From assembly GCF_003350205.1 (NCBI RefSeq), contig NZ_QLLC01000015.1, positions 1-64,000 on the forward strand: 64,000 bases of DNA, given 5' to 3'. The number at the start of each line of letters is the position of its first letter. The first letter of the stretch is position 1. This document shows positions 9,286 to 21,867 of this stretch, piece after piece. A program made the translations under genes and the position numbers. This DNA is from Brevundimonas bullata. GTDB lineage: Bacteria; Pseudomonadota; Alphaproteobacteria; Caulobacterales; Caulobacteraceae. A model generated the notes under the pieces. The model made no database searches. It saw only the letters and a program-made list of their open reading frames with translations, and was not told the origin of the DNA.

Positions 9286-9313
9286 CCCGCACCGACGAGC
9301 GCCTTGAACGACA

Positions 9314-9328
9314 TGGCCTGCGATTTGC
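9314..9328 (+). promoter_or_regulatory. Sigma-54 promoter for flgK-flgL
   Basis: Plus-strand TGGCCT-GCGAT-TTGC keeps the GG-N10-GC core of sigma-54 promoters. The predicted start near 9340 gives a leader of about 138 bases to flgK. It is divergent from the fliK promoter about 150 bases away. Confidence 0.82.
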
Positions 9329-9477
9329 GCCGTGGTGTGTGAACGCACAGGGGCTGAAAAGCCGATGTCTAATAAATTCAAGGAGTTGGCTAGAATGGCT
9401 AACCAGAAAGCCGGGCAAGATTTGCGCGCAGGCCAGCAAGGCTTGCCGGGCGCGCCCCTGCATGGAGCCCGTGTCTG

Positions 9478-11592
9478 ATGTCCCTGAACTCGATCATGAA
9501 CATCGCCACCTCGGGCATGAACGCCGCCCAGACGCAGCTACGGGTGGTTTCCGACAACGTCTCGAACGTCAATACGCCGGGCTATATCCGCAAGGTGGCC
9601 GATCAGCAGTCCTGGGCCAGCCAGGGCGCGGGCGCCGGGGTCGAGATCGCGCGTATCCGTCTGGCCACCGACCGCTTCCTGCAGGCCGCCAGCCTGAGCG
9701 CCGGGGCCGACGCCGGGCGTCAGTCAGTGCGCTATGAGCTTTTCAACAATATCCAGTCGCAGTTCGGCGATCCGGGCGCGGACAGCGGCTTCTTCGCCCA
9801 GATCGACAAGATCTTCTCGGCCTTCTCGACCTCGGCGGAAAACGCCACCTCGGGACCGCTGCGTCAGGACGCGATCTGGAAGACCCAGGCCATGTTCGAC
9901 GAGGCCGCGCGGGTGGCCAAGGAGATCCAAAGCACGCGCGAGGAGGCGGACGCTCGTCTGCGCACCGCGGTGGACAAGGTCAACGGCCTGGTCGAGCAGA
10001 TCGAGAAGCTGAACGTCGACATCGCCAAGGCCAATGTCGTCGGCACGGATTCGACGGGCGCCCAGACCATTCAGGCCGGTCTGATCAACGAATTGTCCGA
10101 GCTGATGGATGTGCGCATCACCAACCGCTCCATCGGCGGGATCGAGGTGCGGACGGGCGCCGGCATTCTGCTGGCCGGGCAGGGCGCGGCCAAGCTGGAA
10201 TACCAGCGGGCGGGCGTGGTGTCCTCTGAGACCGTCTTCAACCAGATCATGGTCACCGAGCCGAACGGCCAGCGGCGACCGCTGACGGAAGGCCTGGCCT
10301 CGGGTGAGATCAAGGGTCTGCTGGAACTGCGCGACGTCGAGGCTCCTGCGGCGGCCGAGCGCCTCGGCGAGCTGATGACGCGCCTGGCCGACGAACTGAA
10401 CCGCGCGCACAACGCGGCATCCTCGGTTCCGGCGCCGCCGGTGCTGAATGGCCGCAACGTGGGGCAGTCGCTGGAAACGGCCCTGGCGGGCTTCACCGGC
10501 AAGACCACCATCACCACGGTCGACGCCCAGGGCGTGATCCAGAACTCCGCCGAGATCGTCTTCTCGGGCGGCACGATGACCATCAACGGCGTGGCGGCCA
10601 CGCCAGCCACCTTCCTTACCACGCTGAACGGACAGCTGGGCGGGGCCACAGCCAGCTTCGTCAACGGTCGCCTGAGCATTGAGGCGCCCGCCGGAAGCGG
10701 CGTCGCCATCGCCGATGACGCCGCCACCCCCAGCAGCAAGGCCGGGCGCGGCTTCTCGCATTACTTCGGCCTGAACGATCTGGTCTCGACGGATCGCCCG
10801 GCGCTTTACGACACAGGCCTGACACCCGCCTCGCAGCATGGCTTCACGCCGGGCGAGACGATCAAGTTCCGCTTCACCGACGCCTCGGGCTCGCGCATCC
10901 GCGATCTGGCGGTGGCCGTGCCGGCGGGCGCGGGAACGATGACCGAGATGCTCACGGCGTTGAACGATCCCGCGACGGGGATCGGCGCCCATGGCAGCTT
11001 CAGTCTGAACGGTGCGGGCGAACTGATCTTCACCGGCCACGGCGCGCCGCCGTCGACCATGTCGGTCATCGAGGACGGCACGCGCCAGGTTCCTTCGGGC
11101 GTGTCGATGAGCGACCTGTTCGGCTTGAGCGGTGCTCGCGCCTCTCGCGCCGGCGGCTTCTCGGTGCGCAGCGATATCGCCAAGGACCCGTCCAGACTGG
11201 CCTTGGCCCAGTTGAACCTGGGGGCGGCGGCGGGCACCTCCGCGCTCAGCAAGAACGACGGCAGCGGCGGTCGCCTGCTGGCCAAGGCCGATCAGAACGC
11301 GACGTCGTTCTCGGCGGCGGGCGGCGCGGGCGGGGTCAATATGTCCCTGGCGCGCTATGCGGCGGAGTTCTCGGGCGAGATCGGGGGCAAGGCCACCATC
11401 GCCAAGACCCGCGCCACCAGCGCCGCCGCGCTCTATCAAGAGGCGTCCGCGCGACGCAGCGCGGTCGAAGGCGTCAACATGGACGAGGAACTGGTGCTGA
11501 TGACCACCTATCAGCAAGCCTTTAACGCTTCGGCGCGCCTTATCCAGGCCGCGTCGGAAATGTACGACACCCTGATCGGAATGATGCGATGA
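9478..11592 (+). CDS. flgK: Flagellar hook-associated protein FlgK (HAP1)
   Basis: A 704-residue hook-filament junction protein. The N-terminal rod/hook motif (LNSIMNIATSGMNAAQTQLR, then VVSDNVSNVNTPGYIRKV) and the C-terminal motif (GVNMDEELVLMTTYQQAFNA, ending in MYDTLIGMMR) are typical of HAP1. The long central part is variable. GGAG lies about 9 bases upstream of the ATG. Its last four bases overlap the flgL start (ATGA), so the two junction proteins are translationally coupled. Confidence 0.97.
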   Translation: MSLNSIMNIATSGMNAAQTQLRVVSDNVSNVNTPGYIRKVADQQSWASQGAGAGVEIARIRLATDRFLQAASLSAGADAGRQSVRYELFNNIQSQFGDPGADSGFFAQIDKIFSAFSTSAENATSGPLRQDAIWKTQAMFDEAARVAKEIQSTREEADARLRTAVDKVNGLVEQIEKLNVDIAKANVVGTDSTGAQTIQAGLINELSELMDVRITNRSIGGIEVRTGAGILLAGQGAAKLEYQRAGVVSSETVFNQIMVTEPNGQRRPLTEGLASGEIKGLLELRDVEAPAAAERLGELMTRLADELNRAHNAASSVPAPPVLNGRNVGQSLETALAGFTGKTTITTVDAQGVIQNSAEIVFSGGTMTINGVAATPATFLTTLNGQLGGATASFVNGRLSIEAPAGSGVAIADDAATPSSKAGRGFSHYFGLNDLVSTDRPALYDTGLTPASQHGFTPGETIKFRFTDASGSRIRDLAVAVPAGAGTMTEMLTALNDPATGIGAHGSFSLNGAGELIFTGHGAPPSTMSVIEDGTRQVPSGVSMSDLFGLSGARASRAGGFSVRSDIAKDPSRLALAQLNLGAAAGTSALSKNDGSGGRLLAKADQNATSFSAAGGAGGVNMSLARYAAEFSGEIGGKATIAKTRATSAAALYQEASARRSAVEGVNMDEELVLMTTYQQAFNASARLIQAASEMYDTLIGMMR

Positions 11593-12530
11593 CCCGCGTT
11601 TCGACGTTTGGAAACTATCAGTCGGCCCTGCTGCACCTGATGAACGCGCAGGCGCGCGGCGAGGAAGCGCAGAACAAGGTCAACACCAAGAAGAACGCCA
11701 CAGATCTGGTCGGCTTCGGGCGGCAGTCGGAAACGGTGATCGCGCTGAAATCCAGTCAGACGCGAATCCAGGGCTTTATCGACACCAACAAGACGGTGGC
11801 CGACCGGCTGACCATGCAGGACATGGGACTGGATCGGGTCGCCGACGCCGCCACGGCCGGTCGACAAGCCATCGCCAACGCCATCGCGGCCGGGCGCATG
11901 GAGGGGCTGATGTCCGAGATGGAGACCGTCTTCAAGATGGCCCAGGACGGCCTGAATATGAAGCATCAGGGCAAGTCCCTGTTTTCGGGCGGGGCGGTGG
12001 ACCAGCAGGCCGTGGTCCTGCCCGCCGCGCCGGTCGGGGCGACGGACCTCGAGAAGCTGGCGGCCATGCCCCTGACCAGCGACGTCTTCAAGAACGACCA
12101 GTTGAAGCAGTCGTCCCTGCTGGACGAGACTGTCACCATGGACACCGGCTTCCTGGCCAGTGATGTGGGACAGGCGCTATTTGACGTGTTCCGCGACCTG
12201 CAAATCCTGCATCAGGGCACACCGCTGAACGGTCAGATGGACGACGCCCAGAAGACCGCGCTGACCGCGCTGATGGGGCGCTTCGAAACGGCGGCCAAGG
12301 ACGTGGTCAATATCCAGGCCAAGAACGGTTCGATGCAGGCCCGCGTCGATACGCTGCTGGAGTCGCAGGAGGCCCGCAAGATTTCAGTCGACACCATCCT
12401 GTCGGGCAAGACCGACGCCAACATGGCGCAGGCCGTGACGGAACTGGAGATGGCCCAGATCGCCATTCAGGCCTCGGCTCAGGTGATCAGTCAACTGCGG
12501 GATGTGTCGCTGCTCAACTATCTGCGCTGA
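11589..12530 (+). CDS. flgL: Flagellar hook-associated protein FlgL (HAP3, flagellin-like)
   Basis: A 313-residue flagellin-family protein that forms the second ring of the hook-filament junction. The N-terminal helix contains VSTFGNYQSALLHLMNAQAR and the C-terminal helix MAQAVTELEMAQIAIQASAQ then VISQLRDVSLLNYLR, the usual paired coiled-coil ends. Position after flgK supports HAP3 rather than flagellin. It overlaps flgK by four bases. The 110 bases that follow hold no gene. Confidence 0.94.
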   Translation: MTRVSTFGNYQSALLHLMNAQARGEEAQNKVNTKKNATDLVGFGRQSETVIALKSSQTRIQGFIDTNKTVADRLTMQDMGLDRVADAATAGRQAIANAIAAGRMEGLMSEMETVFKMAQDGLNMKHQGKSLFSGGAVDQQAVVLPAAPVGATDLEKLAAMPLTSDVFKNDQLKQSSLLDETVTMDTGFLASDVGQALFDVFRDLQILHQGTPLNGQMDDAQKTALTALMGRFETAAKDVVNIQAKNGSMQARVDTLLESQEARKISVDTILSGKTDANMAQAVTELEMAQIAIQASAQVISQLRDVSLLNYLR

Positions 12531-12640
12531 TCGTCGGTAACTCTGTTCGCAGTGCGTTGAACGATCCGAGTTTCAGCGCGTTTGCCTCTTCCACGAGCTT
12601 CGCCATGGGCGATCAGGCCAAGCTCGGGTAAAGGGTGGGC

Positions 12641-13759
12641 ATGGACGTAGCTGATTTTCAGATCGAGGATGGGCCAGACGGTGGTGCGCGACTGCGGCTG
12701 ACGGGCGACTGGACCACCATGGGTCTGGCCCGCACGGCGCGTCGCCTGTCCGACGACCTGGGCGACCGGCCTGTCGCAGAGCTGGCGCTGGACCAGTTGG
12801 GGCGGTTCGATACCGCCGGCGCCCTGGCGATCGTTCAGAACCTGTCGCAGCCCCTGCCCAAGTCGGCGTGGCGCGACCGTCCGGAAGCCGGCCGGATCTA
12901 CGCCATGGTCGAGAAGCTGGACCGTGAGTCCGCCGCACCGCCGCCTCGGGCAAACGCCCTGACCCTGACCTTCGCCAAGATCGGCCGGGGCGTCTATGAT
13001 TTCGGGGCCGAAGCCATGCTGTCGCTGGCCTTCCTGGGGCGGCTGATCGTGGCGGTGGGCGGGGCGCTGAAACATCCGGGCGGCATCCGCTGGCCCGCCT
13101 GGTTCAGTCAGGCTGAGCGGTCGGGGCTGGACGCCATCCCCATCATCGCCGTGACCAACTTCTTCATCGGCGCGGTCATCGCCTTCCTGGGGGCCAATCT
13201 GCTGACCCAGTTCGGTGCGGGCGTATTCACGGTCCAGTTGGTCGCCGTGTCGGTGCTGCGCGAGTTCGCCGTGGTCATCACCTCCGTTCTGCTGGCGGGC
13301 CGCTCGGCCTCGTCCTTCGCGGCCGAGATCGGTTCGATGCGGATGAACCAGGAAGTCGACGCCATGCAGGTCATGGGCGTCAATCCCTTCCAGGCCCTGG
13401 TGATTCCGCGTCTGGCGGCCATGCTGCTGATGCTGCCGCTGCTGACTTTCGTCGGCATGGTGTCGGGCCTGTTCGGCGGCATGCTGGTGACGTGGAGCGA
13501 GCTGGCCTATGGCCCCTCCTTCTTCCTTCAGCGAGTCACCGAAGATCCCAACATGGGCACGCATCTGATGGTCGGTCTGATCAAGGCGCCGGTCTTCGCC
13601 GTGGTGGTGGCCGCCATTGGTTGCCGTCAGGGCATGTCGGTGGCCGGCGATGTCGAGAGCCTGGGCCGTCGGGTCACGGCGGCGGTGGTCCAGGCCATCT
13701 TCGCCATCATCTTCCTCGACGCCGTCTTCGCCATGATCTTCCTGGAGCTGAACCTGTGA
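12641..13759 (+). CDS. MlaE-family ABC permease with N-terminal STAS-like domain
   Basis: A 372-residue inner-membrane permease of an MCE-type lipid/solvent transporter. Residues 1 to about 110 form a soluble STAS-like domain (GARLRLTGDWTTMGL, DQLGRFDTAGALAIVQ), the role played by the separate protein MlaB in E. coli. The MlaE domain follows with about five membrane segments and the signature GRSASSFAAEIGSMRMNQEV with MQVMGVNPFQALVIPR. The ATG at 12641 has AAGGG upstream; an in-frame GTG at 12635 is possible. It overlaps the ATPase gene by GTGA. The four-gene order resembles the Sphingobium LinKLMN system. Confidence 0.93.
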   Translation: MDVADFQIEDGPDGGARLRLTGDWTTMGLARTARRLSDDLGDRPVAELALDQLGRFDTAGALAIVQNLSQPLPKSAWRDRPEAGRIYAMVEKLDRESAAPPPRANALTLTFAKIGRGVYDFGAEAMLSLAFLGRLIVAVGGALKHPGGIRWPAWFSQAERSGLDAIPIIAVTNFFIGAVIAFLGANLLTQFGAGVFTVQLVAVSVLREFAVVITSVLLAGRSASSFAAEIGSMRMNQEVDAMQVMGVNPFQALVIPRLAAMLLMLPLLTFVGMVSGLFGGMLVTWSELAYGPSFFLQRVTEDPNMGTHLMVGLIKAPVFAVVVAAIGCRQGMSVAGDVESLGRRVTAAVVQAIFAIIFLDAVFAMIFLELNL

Positions 13760-14544
13760 CGGCGCCTATCGAAAAGCCGACCCGCGAGAACGTCGTCGAG
13801 GTGCGCGGCCTGTTGAGCCAGTTCGGCGACCGGGTGATCCATCAGGACCTCGATCTGGACGTGCAGAGGGGCGAAGTCGTTGGCGTGGTCGGCGGCTCGG
13901 GCACCGGCAAGACGGTGCTGCTGAACTCCATCATCGGCCTGAAGCAGCCCGAGGGCGGCTCGGTGAAGCTGTTCGGGATGGAGCGCGAAACCATGACCAA
14001 GGCCGAGGCGGCCGAGGTCGAGCGGCGCACCGGCGTCCTGTTCCAGCAGGGAGCCTTGTTCTCTTCGCTGACGGTGCTGGACAATGTGGCCTCGCCGCTG
14101 GTCGAGCATACGGACCTGCCGGCCAAAACCATTCGCGAACTGGCCGAGATGAAGATCGCCATGGTCGGGTTGAAGCCGGAGTCCCACTATCTCAAGCCGG
14201 CGGAGCTGTCGGGCGGGATGCGCAAGCGCGTCGGCCTGGCCCGCGCCATGGCGCTGGACCCCGAGCTGATCTTTCTGGATGAACCGACGGCGGGGCTGGA
14301 CCCCATCGGCGCCGCCGCTTTCGATCAGCTGATCCGCGACCTGTCGGACGATCTGGATCTGACGGTCTTCATGATCACCCACGATCTCGATAGCCTGTAC
14401 GCCATCTGCGACAAGGTGGCGGTGCTGGCTGACAAGCACGTTGTCGCCAAGGCCACGGTTCAGGAACTGGAACGTTCCGACCACCCTTGGATCAAGGAAT
14501 ACTTCCTGGGGCCGCGCGGTCGCGCCGCCCATAAGGCCGCTTGA
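13756..14544 (+). CDS. MlaF-type ABC transporter ATP-binding protein
   Basis: A 262-residue cytoplasmic ATPase powering the MCE transporter. Walker A GGSGTGKT is near residue 47, the Q-loop near FQQGALFSSLTV, the signature LSGGMRKRVGLARAMA is of the MlaF kind, and Walker B is ELIFLDEP. The start is a GTG overlapping the permease stop (GTGA), chosen because the reading frame upstream is antisense-like filler inside the permease gene. The mce gene follows after 15 bases. Confidence 0.95.
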   Translation: MTAPIEKPTRENVVEVRGLLSQFGDRVIHQDLDLDVQRGEVVGVVGGSGTGKTVLLNSIIGLKQPEGGSVKLFGMERETMTKAEAAEVERRTGVLFQQGALFSSLTVLDNVASPLVEHTDLPAKTIRELAEMKIAMVGLKPESHYLKPAELSGGMRKRVGLARAMALDPELIFLDEPTAGLDPIGAAAFDQLIRDLSDDLDLTVFMITHDLDSLYAICDKVAVLADKHVVAKATVQELERSDHPWIKEYFLGPRGRAAHKAA

Positions 14545-14559
14545 GGAGAGCGGGAAGAG

Positions 14560-15498
14560 ATGGAAAGAGACGCCCACTACGCCGCTGTCGGCATCGCCAC
14601 TGTCGCTCTGTTGCTGGCGCTGGCCGTATTCACGATCTGGCTGGCCCGCCTGCAGTTCAACAACGACTACGACGTCTATGACATCGTCTTCTACGGCCCT
14701 GTGCGCGGTCTGTCGGAAGGCGGGGAAGTGCATTTCAACGGCATCCGCGTCGGCGAGGTCACGGCCCTGAACCTGGACCCGAAGAAGGGGGATCAGGTCA
14801 TCGCCCGCGTACGCCTGAACGGCACGACCCCGGTCCGTGTCACCTCGCGCGCCCAGCTGGAGCCGCAGGGCATCACCGGACTGAACTACATCCAGATTAC
14901 GGCGGGTGAAGCCAACAGCGCTCTGCTGAAGGACCAATATGCCGACAATGTCGTGCCGGTGATCCAGAGTCAGCCCAGTCCGATTGCGGAACTGCTGAGC
15001 GGCTCCGGCACGGTGCTGGCCCAGACGGTGGACGCGCTGAACCGCATCAACCGCGTCATGTCGGACGACAATATCCGCAGCTTCTCGACCAGCGTGAAGA
15101 ACGTGGAAGCCATGACCGCCGAGCTGGAGGCCCGCAAGGGCATGTTCCAGCAGCTTGAAGAGACGATCACCAAGGCCAACGCCGCCGTCGGCGAATACCA
15201 GGCCCTGGGCGCCAGCGCGCGTCAGATGATCGACACCGACGGCAAGCAGGCCATCGCCAACATCAACGCCGCCACGCGCGAAGCCCAGCAGACCATCGCC
15301 TCGATCAACCGAACGGCGACGGGACTGGAAGGGCCGTTGGGCGACTTCGGCACGCAGACCGTGCCGCAGTTGAACGACACGATCCGCCAGCTGGATCAGG
15401 CGACGCGTTCGCTGCAGTCGCTGATCGACAATGTGCGTGAAAGCCCGCGCGACTTCATCTCGAAGGCGCCGTCCAAGGAAATAGAGGTGCAGCCATGA
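14560..15498 (+). CDS. MlaD/MCE domain protein
   Basis: A 312-residue protein anchored by one N-terminal membrane helix (about residues 9-26), with an MCE domain from about residue 38 to 115 (YDIVFYGPVRGLSEGGEVHF, GIRVGEV, LEPQGITGLNYIQI). A long helical, coiled-coil-prone tail follows. MCE proteins form periplasmic rings that carry lipids between membranes. A GGGAAGAG ribosome site precedes the ATG. Its stop overlaps the lipoprotein start (ATGA). Confidence 0.94.
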   Translation: MERDAHYAAVGIATVALLLALAVFTIWLARLQFNNDYDVYDIVFYGPVRGLSEGGEVHFNGIRVGEVTALNLDPKKGDQVIARVRLNGTTPVRVTSRAQLEPQGITGLNYIQITAGEANSALLKDQYADNVVPVIQSQPSPIAELLSGSGTVLAQTVDALNRINRVMSDDNIRSFSTSVKNVEAMTAELEARKGMFQQLEETITKANAAVGEYQALGASARQMIDTDGKQAIANINAATREAQQTIASINRTATGLEGPLGDFGTQTVPQLNDTIRQLDQATRSLQSLIDNVRESPRDFISKAPSKEIEVQP

Positions 15499-16115
15499 TC
15501 CGTTCCGCTCTTGTGATCGCGGCTGCGTCGGTCGCCCTGTCCGGTTGCGCCCTGTTGTCGTCGCCCGATCCGGTTCAGCTCTATCGGTTCGGCGGGGCGT
15601 CCGCCTTTGCAGGGACGGGGGCGACCTCGGCCTGCCCCGACGTTCATGTCTCCATGCGCCGCGTGGACTTCCCCGAAGCCGCGCGTGGTGATCGTCTGCT
15701 GGCCGTGACCGGGGCCGAGGCGGCCTACATCAAGGGCGCGCGCTGGGTGTCGCCCGCCGAGACCCTGTTCGAGGAAGCGCTTCGCAACGCCTTCCTCGAC
15801 GGTGGAACCTGCACGGTTTTGAGCAGCGGTCCCCTGACGCGCGACGGTCTGCTGCTGAGCGTGGACGTGCGCCGTTTCGAGGCGGATTACGCCGCGCCGG
15901 GCGCCGTTCCGAACGCCAGTATCGTGGTCCTGCTGCGTCTGGTGCGCCCCGGCGACCGCTCGATCGTGGCCGAGGACCGCATAACGGTCAGCGAGAGCGC
16001 GGGTGAGAACCGCCAGTCGGCCATCGTCGCTGCTTTCGACCGCGCCACCGCCGAGGCCAGCCGCCAGATCGTTCTGTGGACGGACCAGCAGGGCTTCCAG
16101 GCGACGGCGAAGTAA
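15495..16115 (+). CDS. ABC-type transport auxiliary lipoprotein (PqiC/LinN-like)
   Basis: A 206-residue lipoprotein with signal peptide and lipobox ALSGC (lipidated Cys at residue 18). The remainder looks like the ABC_trans_aux family: VQLYRFGG near the N-terminus, a FPEAARGDRLLAV segment, and a helical C-terminal part. In PqiABC- and LinKLMN-like systems this component sits at the outer membrane and links to the MCE protein. It overlaps the MCE gene by four bases, so the four genes form one operon with no MlaC-like periplasmic carrier. Confidence 0.85.
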   Translation: MIRSALVIAAASVALSGCALLSSPDPVQLYRFGGASAFAGTGATSACPDVHVSMRRVDFPEAARGDRLLAVTGAEAAYIKGARWVSPAETLFEEALRNAFLDGGTCTVLSSGPLTRDGLLLSVDVRRFEADYAAPGAVPNASIVVLLRLVRPGDRSIVAEDRITVSESAGENRQSAIVAAFDRATAEASRQIVLWTDQQGFQATAK

Positions 16116-16290
16116 CCCTCTCCCGGCGGGAGAGGGCTTGAGCCTCGGAGAGCGAAGCGATCCGCAAGGCGAAAGGGTGAGGGGCTGAGGGTTCAATCGG
16201 CGTAAGCCGCTGCGGTTCTACGGCTTGCGCCGACAGATATCGGGAACCCTCATCCGGCCCTGCGGGCCACCTTCTCCCACCGGGAGAAGG
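16116..16290. repeat. Head-to-head palindromic intergenic repeat, copy 1
   Basis: Hairpins CCCTCTCCC/GGGAGAGGG (16116-16136) and CCTTCTCCC/GGGAGAAGG (16270-16290) flank the segment. Beside the right one is CCCTCATCCGGCCC-TGC-GGGCCA in inverted orientation. The right unit matches those at 43.9-44.1 kb; the left one has diverged. Non-coding. Confidence 0.75.
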
Positions 16291-16300
16291 GAATAATAGA

Positions 16301-16332
16301 AAACCCCGGCGGCCTCGCGGTCGCCGGGGTTT
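16301..16332 (-). terminator. Terminator after the CoA-transferase operon
   Basis: An 11-bp perfect stem, AAACCCCGGCG (16301-16311) with CGCCGGGGTTT (16322-16332), 26 bases past the scoB stop on the minus strand. The A/T ends make it usable in both directions. Confidence 0.8.
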
Positions 16333-16358
16333 CTGTCTTCAGGCGGGGAGGGCGCGGT

Positions 16359-17009
<651 letters not shown>

Positions 17010-17012
17010 GGT

Positions 17013-17714
17013 TCAGGCCTCCTTCTGGCGGACGGTGCGCTGTTCGATGCGCTTCTCGGACACGGTCTGGATCAGGCGGTCGACATAGACGCCGGGCGTG
17101 TGGATGTGGTCGGGGTCCAGCGAGCCGGTGGGGACGATCTCCTCGACCTCGACGACCGTGAACTTGCCGGCGGTGGCCATCATCGGGTTGAAGTTGCGGG
17201 CCGTCTTGCGGAAGACGAGGTTGCCGCGTTCGTCGGCCTTCCACGCCTTGATGATCGCCAGGTCGGCGATCAGGCCGGTTTCCATGACATAGTCGCGGCC
17301 GTCGAAGTTGCGCACTTCCTTGCCTTCGGCGACCAGGGTGCCGACGCCGGTGGCGGTGAAGAAGGCGGGGATGCCCGCGCCGCCCGCGCGGATGCGCTCG
17401 GCGAGTGTTCCTTGCGGGTTGAACTCCAACTGCAGCTCGCCGGCCAGGTATTGGCGCTCGAACTCCTTGTTCTCGCCGACGTAGGACGAGATCATCTTGG
17501 CGATCTGCTTGGTCTCCAGCAGCTGGCCCAGGCCGAAGCCGTCCACGCCTGCGTTGTTGGAGATGACGGTCAGTCCCTTGACGCCCGAGGCCTTCAGGCC
17601 TGCGATCAGGTTTTCGGGAATCCCGCACAGGCCGAAGCCGCCGGACATGACGGTCATCCCGTCAAAGGTCAGGCCCTCCAGCGCGGACGTGACGTCAGCG
17701 TAGATCTTGCGCAT
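17013..17714 (-). CDS. scoA: 3-oxoacid CoA-transferase subunit A
   Basis: A 233-residue partner of subunit B. Family phrases include [31 protein letters not shown] and [16 protein letters not shown], and the C-terminus has [11 protein letters not shown]. The start at 17714 is set by AGGGAGAG just upstream and by the standard N-terminus [12 protein letters not shown]; the frame remains open further upstream but that part is not conserved-looking. First gene of the scoAB operon, divergent from the Cfa-like gene. Confidence 0.95.
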   Translation of the reverse strand: MRKIYADVTSALEGLTFDGMTVMSGGFGLCGIPENLIAGLKASGVKGLTVISNNAGVDGFGLGQLLETKQIAKMISSYVGENKEFERQYLAGELQLEFNPQGTLAERIRAGGAGIPAFFTATGVGTLVAEGKEVRNFDGRDYVMETGLIADLAIIKAWKADERGNLVFRKTARNFNPMMATAGKFTVVEVEEIVPTGSLDPDHIHTPGVYVDRLIQTVSEKRIEQRTVRQKEA

Positions 17715-17813
17715 CGCTCTCCCTTTTTCACCGTCTGATGAATATTGCGGTCTTATCCGTCCATAAAGCGGGCGAGGGGACGGAGCAAGCGCCCGCATCC
17801 AAAGACGAGGCTG

Positions 17814-18899
17814 ATGCGTATGCAAGAGGTCGCCCCTGTCGCCAATGGAATCCGCATGAGCCTGGTCAACGTCGCCATCCGTCAGCTGCAGGATGCGCCC
17901 TTTCCCGACTTCATCACCCGTCCGGCGATCGACAGTCTGGTCACGGAGGCGCGACGGCGGCTGGATCGCGACGGGCCCCATGATCAGGCGGCCTTTGCGC
18001 GGGAGATGGCGCGCCGGGCGGTGGCCGAACACACGACCGCGGCCAATGATCAGCATTACGAACTCCCGCCCGAGTTCTTTGAAATCTGCCTCGGCGCTCG
18101 GCTGAAATACTCCTGCTGCCTGTATGGCGATGGGGCCGAGACCCTGGATCAGGCCGAAGAAAAGGCGCTGGCAGAAACCTGCGCCCATGCCGAACTGGCG
18201 GACGGGCAGACCATTCTGGAGCTGGGCTGCGGCTGGGGCTCGCTGAGCCTGTGGATGGCAGAGCGCTATCCTGCGGCCCGGATCACCGCCGTTTCCAACA
18301 GCCACGGCCAGCGCGGCCATATCGAGGCCCAGGCGCGGGCGCGGGGTCTGAGCAATCTAACGGTCGTGACCTGCGACATGAATGATTTTCAGGCCGAGAT
18401 CTGCGGCTTTGACCGCATCGTCTCGGTCGAGATGTTCGAGCACATGGCCAACTGGCGCGCCCTGCTGACGCGGGCCAGGGGCTGGCTGAAGCCCGATGGG
18501 CGGATGTTTATCCACGTCTTCACCCATCGCGACGCGCCCTATCGATTCGACCACACCGACAGCGGCGACTTCATCGCCCAGCACTTCTTCACGGGCGGGA
18601 TCATGCCCAGCCGTGACCTGATCCGACAGTTCCCCGACCTGTTCGAGGTGGCGCAGGAATGGACCTGGAACGGCGGCCACTATGCGCGGACGGCCAACGA
18701 CTGGCTGGCCAATATGGATCGGAACGCCGAACGGGTGGCCGTGCTGATGCGCGAAACCTATGGCCCGGACGCGGCGCTGTGGACCCGACGCTGGCGTCGC
18801 TTCTACCTGGCGACGGCGGGTCTGTTTGGAAACGACGGCGGCCGCACCTGGGCGGTCAGTCATTATCTGTTGAAGCCGGCCGGAGAGGGCCTGTCCTGA
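17814..18899 (+). CDS. Cyclopropane-fatty-acyl-phospholipid synthase family methyltransferase
   Basis: A protein of about 361 residues with a class I SAM-methyltransferase core. Motif I is [20 protein letters not shown], followed by [14 protein letters not shown] and the Cfa-type [12 protein letters not shown]. The N-terminal part ([20 protein letters not shown] then KYSCCLYG) resembles the lipid-binding region of Cfa enzymes. It may methylate membrane lipid double bonds, though several Cfa relatives in alphaproteobacteria act on other lipids. Start chosen at the ATG at 17814 after ACGAGG; another ATG is at 17820. The stop overlaps the next start by one base (TGATG). Confidence 0.88.
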   Translation: MRMQEVAPVANGIRMSLVNVAIRQLQDAPFPDFITRPAIDSLVTEARRRLDRDGPHDQAAFAREMARRAVAEHTTAANDQHYELPPEFFEICLGARLKYSCCLYGDGAETLDQAEEKALAETCAHAELADGQTILELGCGWGSLSLWMAERYPAARITAVSNSHGQRGHIEAQARARGLSNLTVVTCDMNDFQAEICGFDRIVSVEMFEHMANWRALLTRARGWLKPDGRMFIHVFTHRDAPYRFDHTDSGDFIAQHFFTGGIMPSRDLIRQFPDLFEVAQEWTWNGGHYARTANDWLANMDRNAERVAVLMRETYGPDAALWTRRWRRFYLATAGLFGNDGGRTWAVSHYLLKPAGEGLS

Positions 18900-19312
18900 T
18901 GTTGAAATATGTCGTGGCCTATCTGGGGGCGGGCCTGACCTTCGCCGCCATCGACGCGGTCTGGCTGACCACCATGGCGGATCGGCTGTATCGGCCGGTG
19001 ATCGGTCCCCTGATGGCGGACAAGCCCAATATGACGGCGGCGGTGATCTTCTATCTGATCTCCATCGGCGGCATCGTGTTCCTGGCCATCGTGCCGGCCC
19101 TGAAGGAGGCGGCCTGGACGCGGGCCTTGCTGAACGGGGCTGTGCTCGGCTTCGTCGCCTACGCCACCTATGACCTGACCAATCAGGCGACGCTGAGCGT
19201 CTGGTCCACGCGTCTGACGATCATCGACCTGTGCTGGGGGACGACCCTGACCGCCGTGGCCTCGGTCGGCGGCTATTTCGCCGCACGGTGGGCCGAAGGG
19301 CGCTTTGGCTGA
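18899..19312 (+). CDS. DUF2177 family membrane protein
   Basis: A 137-residue integral membrane protein with four likely helices: residues 4-26, 46-68, 78-96 and 110-130. Family-like phrases are FAAIDAVWLTTM near the start and YATYDLTNQATLSVW in the third segment. Function unknown. DUF2177 genes often accompany Cfa-like methyltransferases, and the one-base overlap here implies translational coupling with that gene, hinting at a shared membrane-lipid role. Confidence 0.88.
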   Translation: MLKYVVAYLGAGLTFAAIDAVWLTTMADRLYRPVIGPLMADKPNMTAAVIFYLISIGGIVFLAIVPALKEAAWTRALLNGAVLGFVAYATYDLTNQATLSVWSTRLTIIDLCWGTTLTAVASVGGYFAARWAEGRFG

Positions 19313-19355
19313 GCCATACGGGTTGACCCTCCGGCAAGCCCGCCCCTAGACCATG

Positions 19356-19378
19356 GGCGCCCGGCGTTTTCGGGCGCC
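19356..19378 (+). terminator. Possible terminator after the DUF2177 gene
   Basis: GGCGCCCG (19356-19363) pairs with CGGGCGCC (19371-19378) around a GCGTTTT loop, about 44 bases past the stop. No T run follows, so the call is tentative. Confidence 0.45.
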
Positions 19379-19396
19379 ACGTCGGGGAAGATCATC

Positions 19397-21856
<2,460 letters not shown>

Positions 21857-21867
21857 GGCGCTTCTTT

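Noticed and set aside
9403..9418. GGGCAAGATTTGC as a second sigma-54 promoter before flgK
   Set aside because: The GG and GC are eight rather than ten bases apart, and a better site exists at 9314-9328. It may instead be part of a regulator site.
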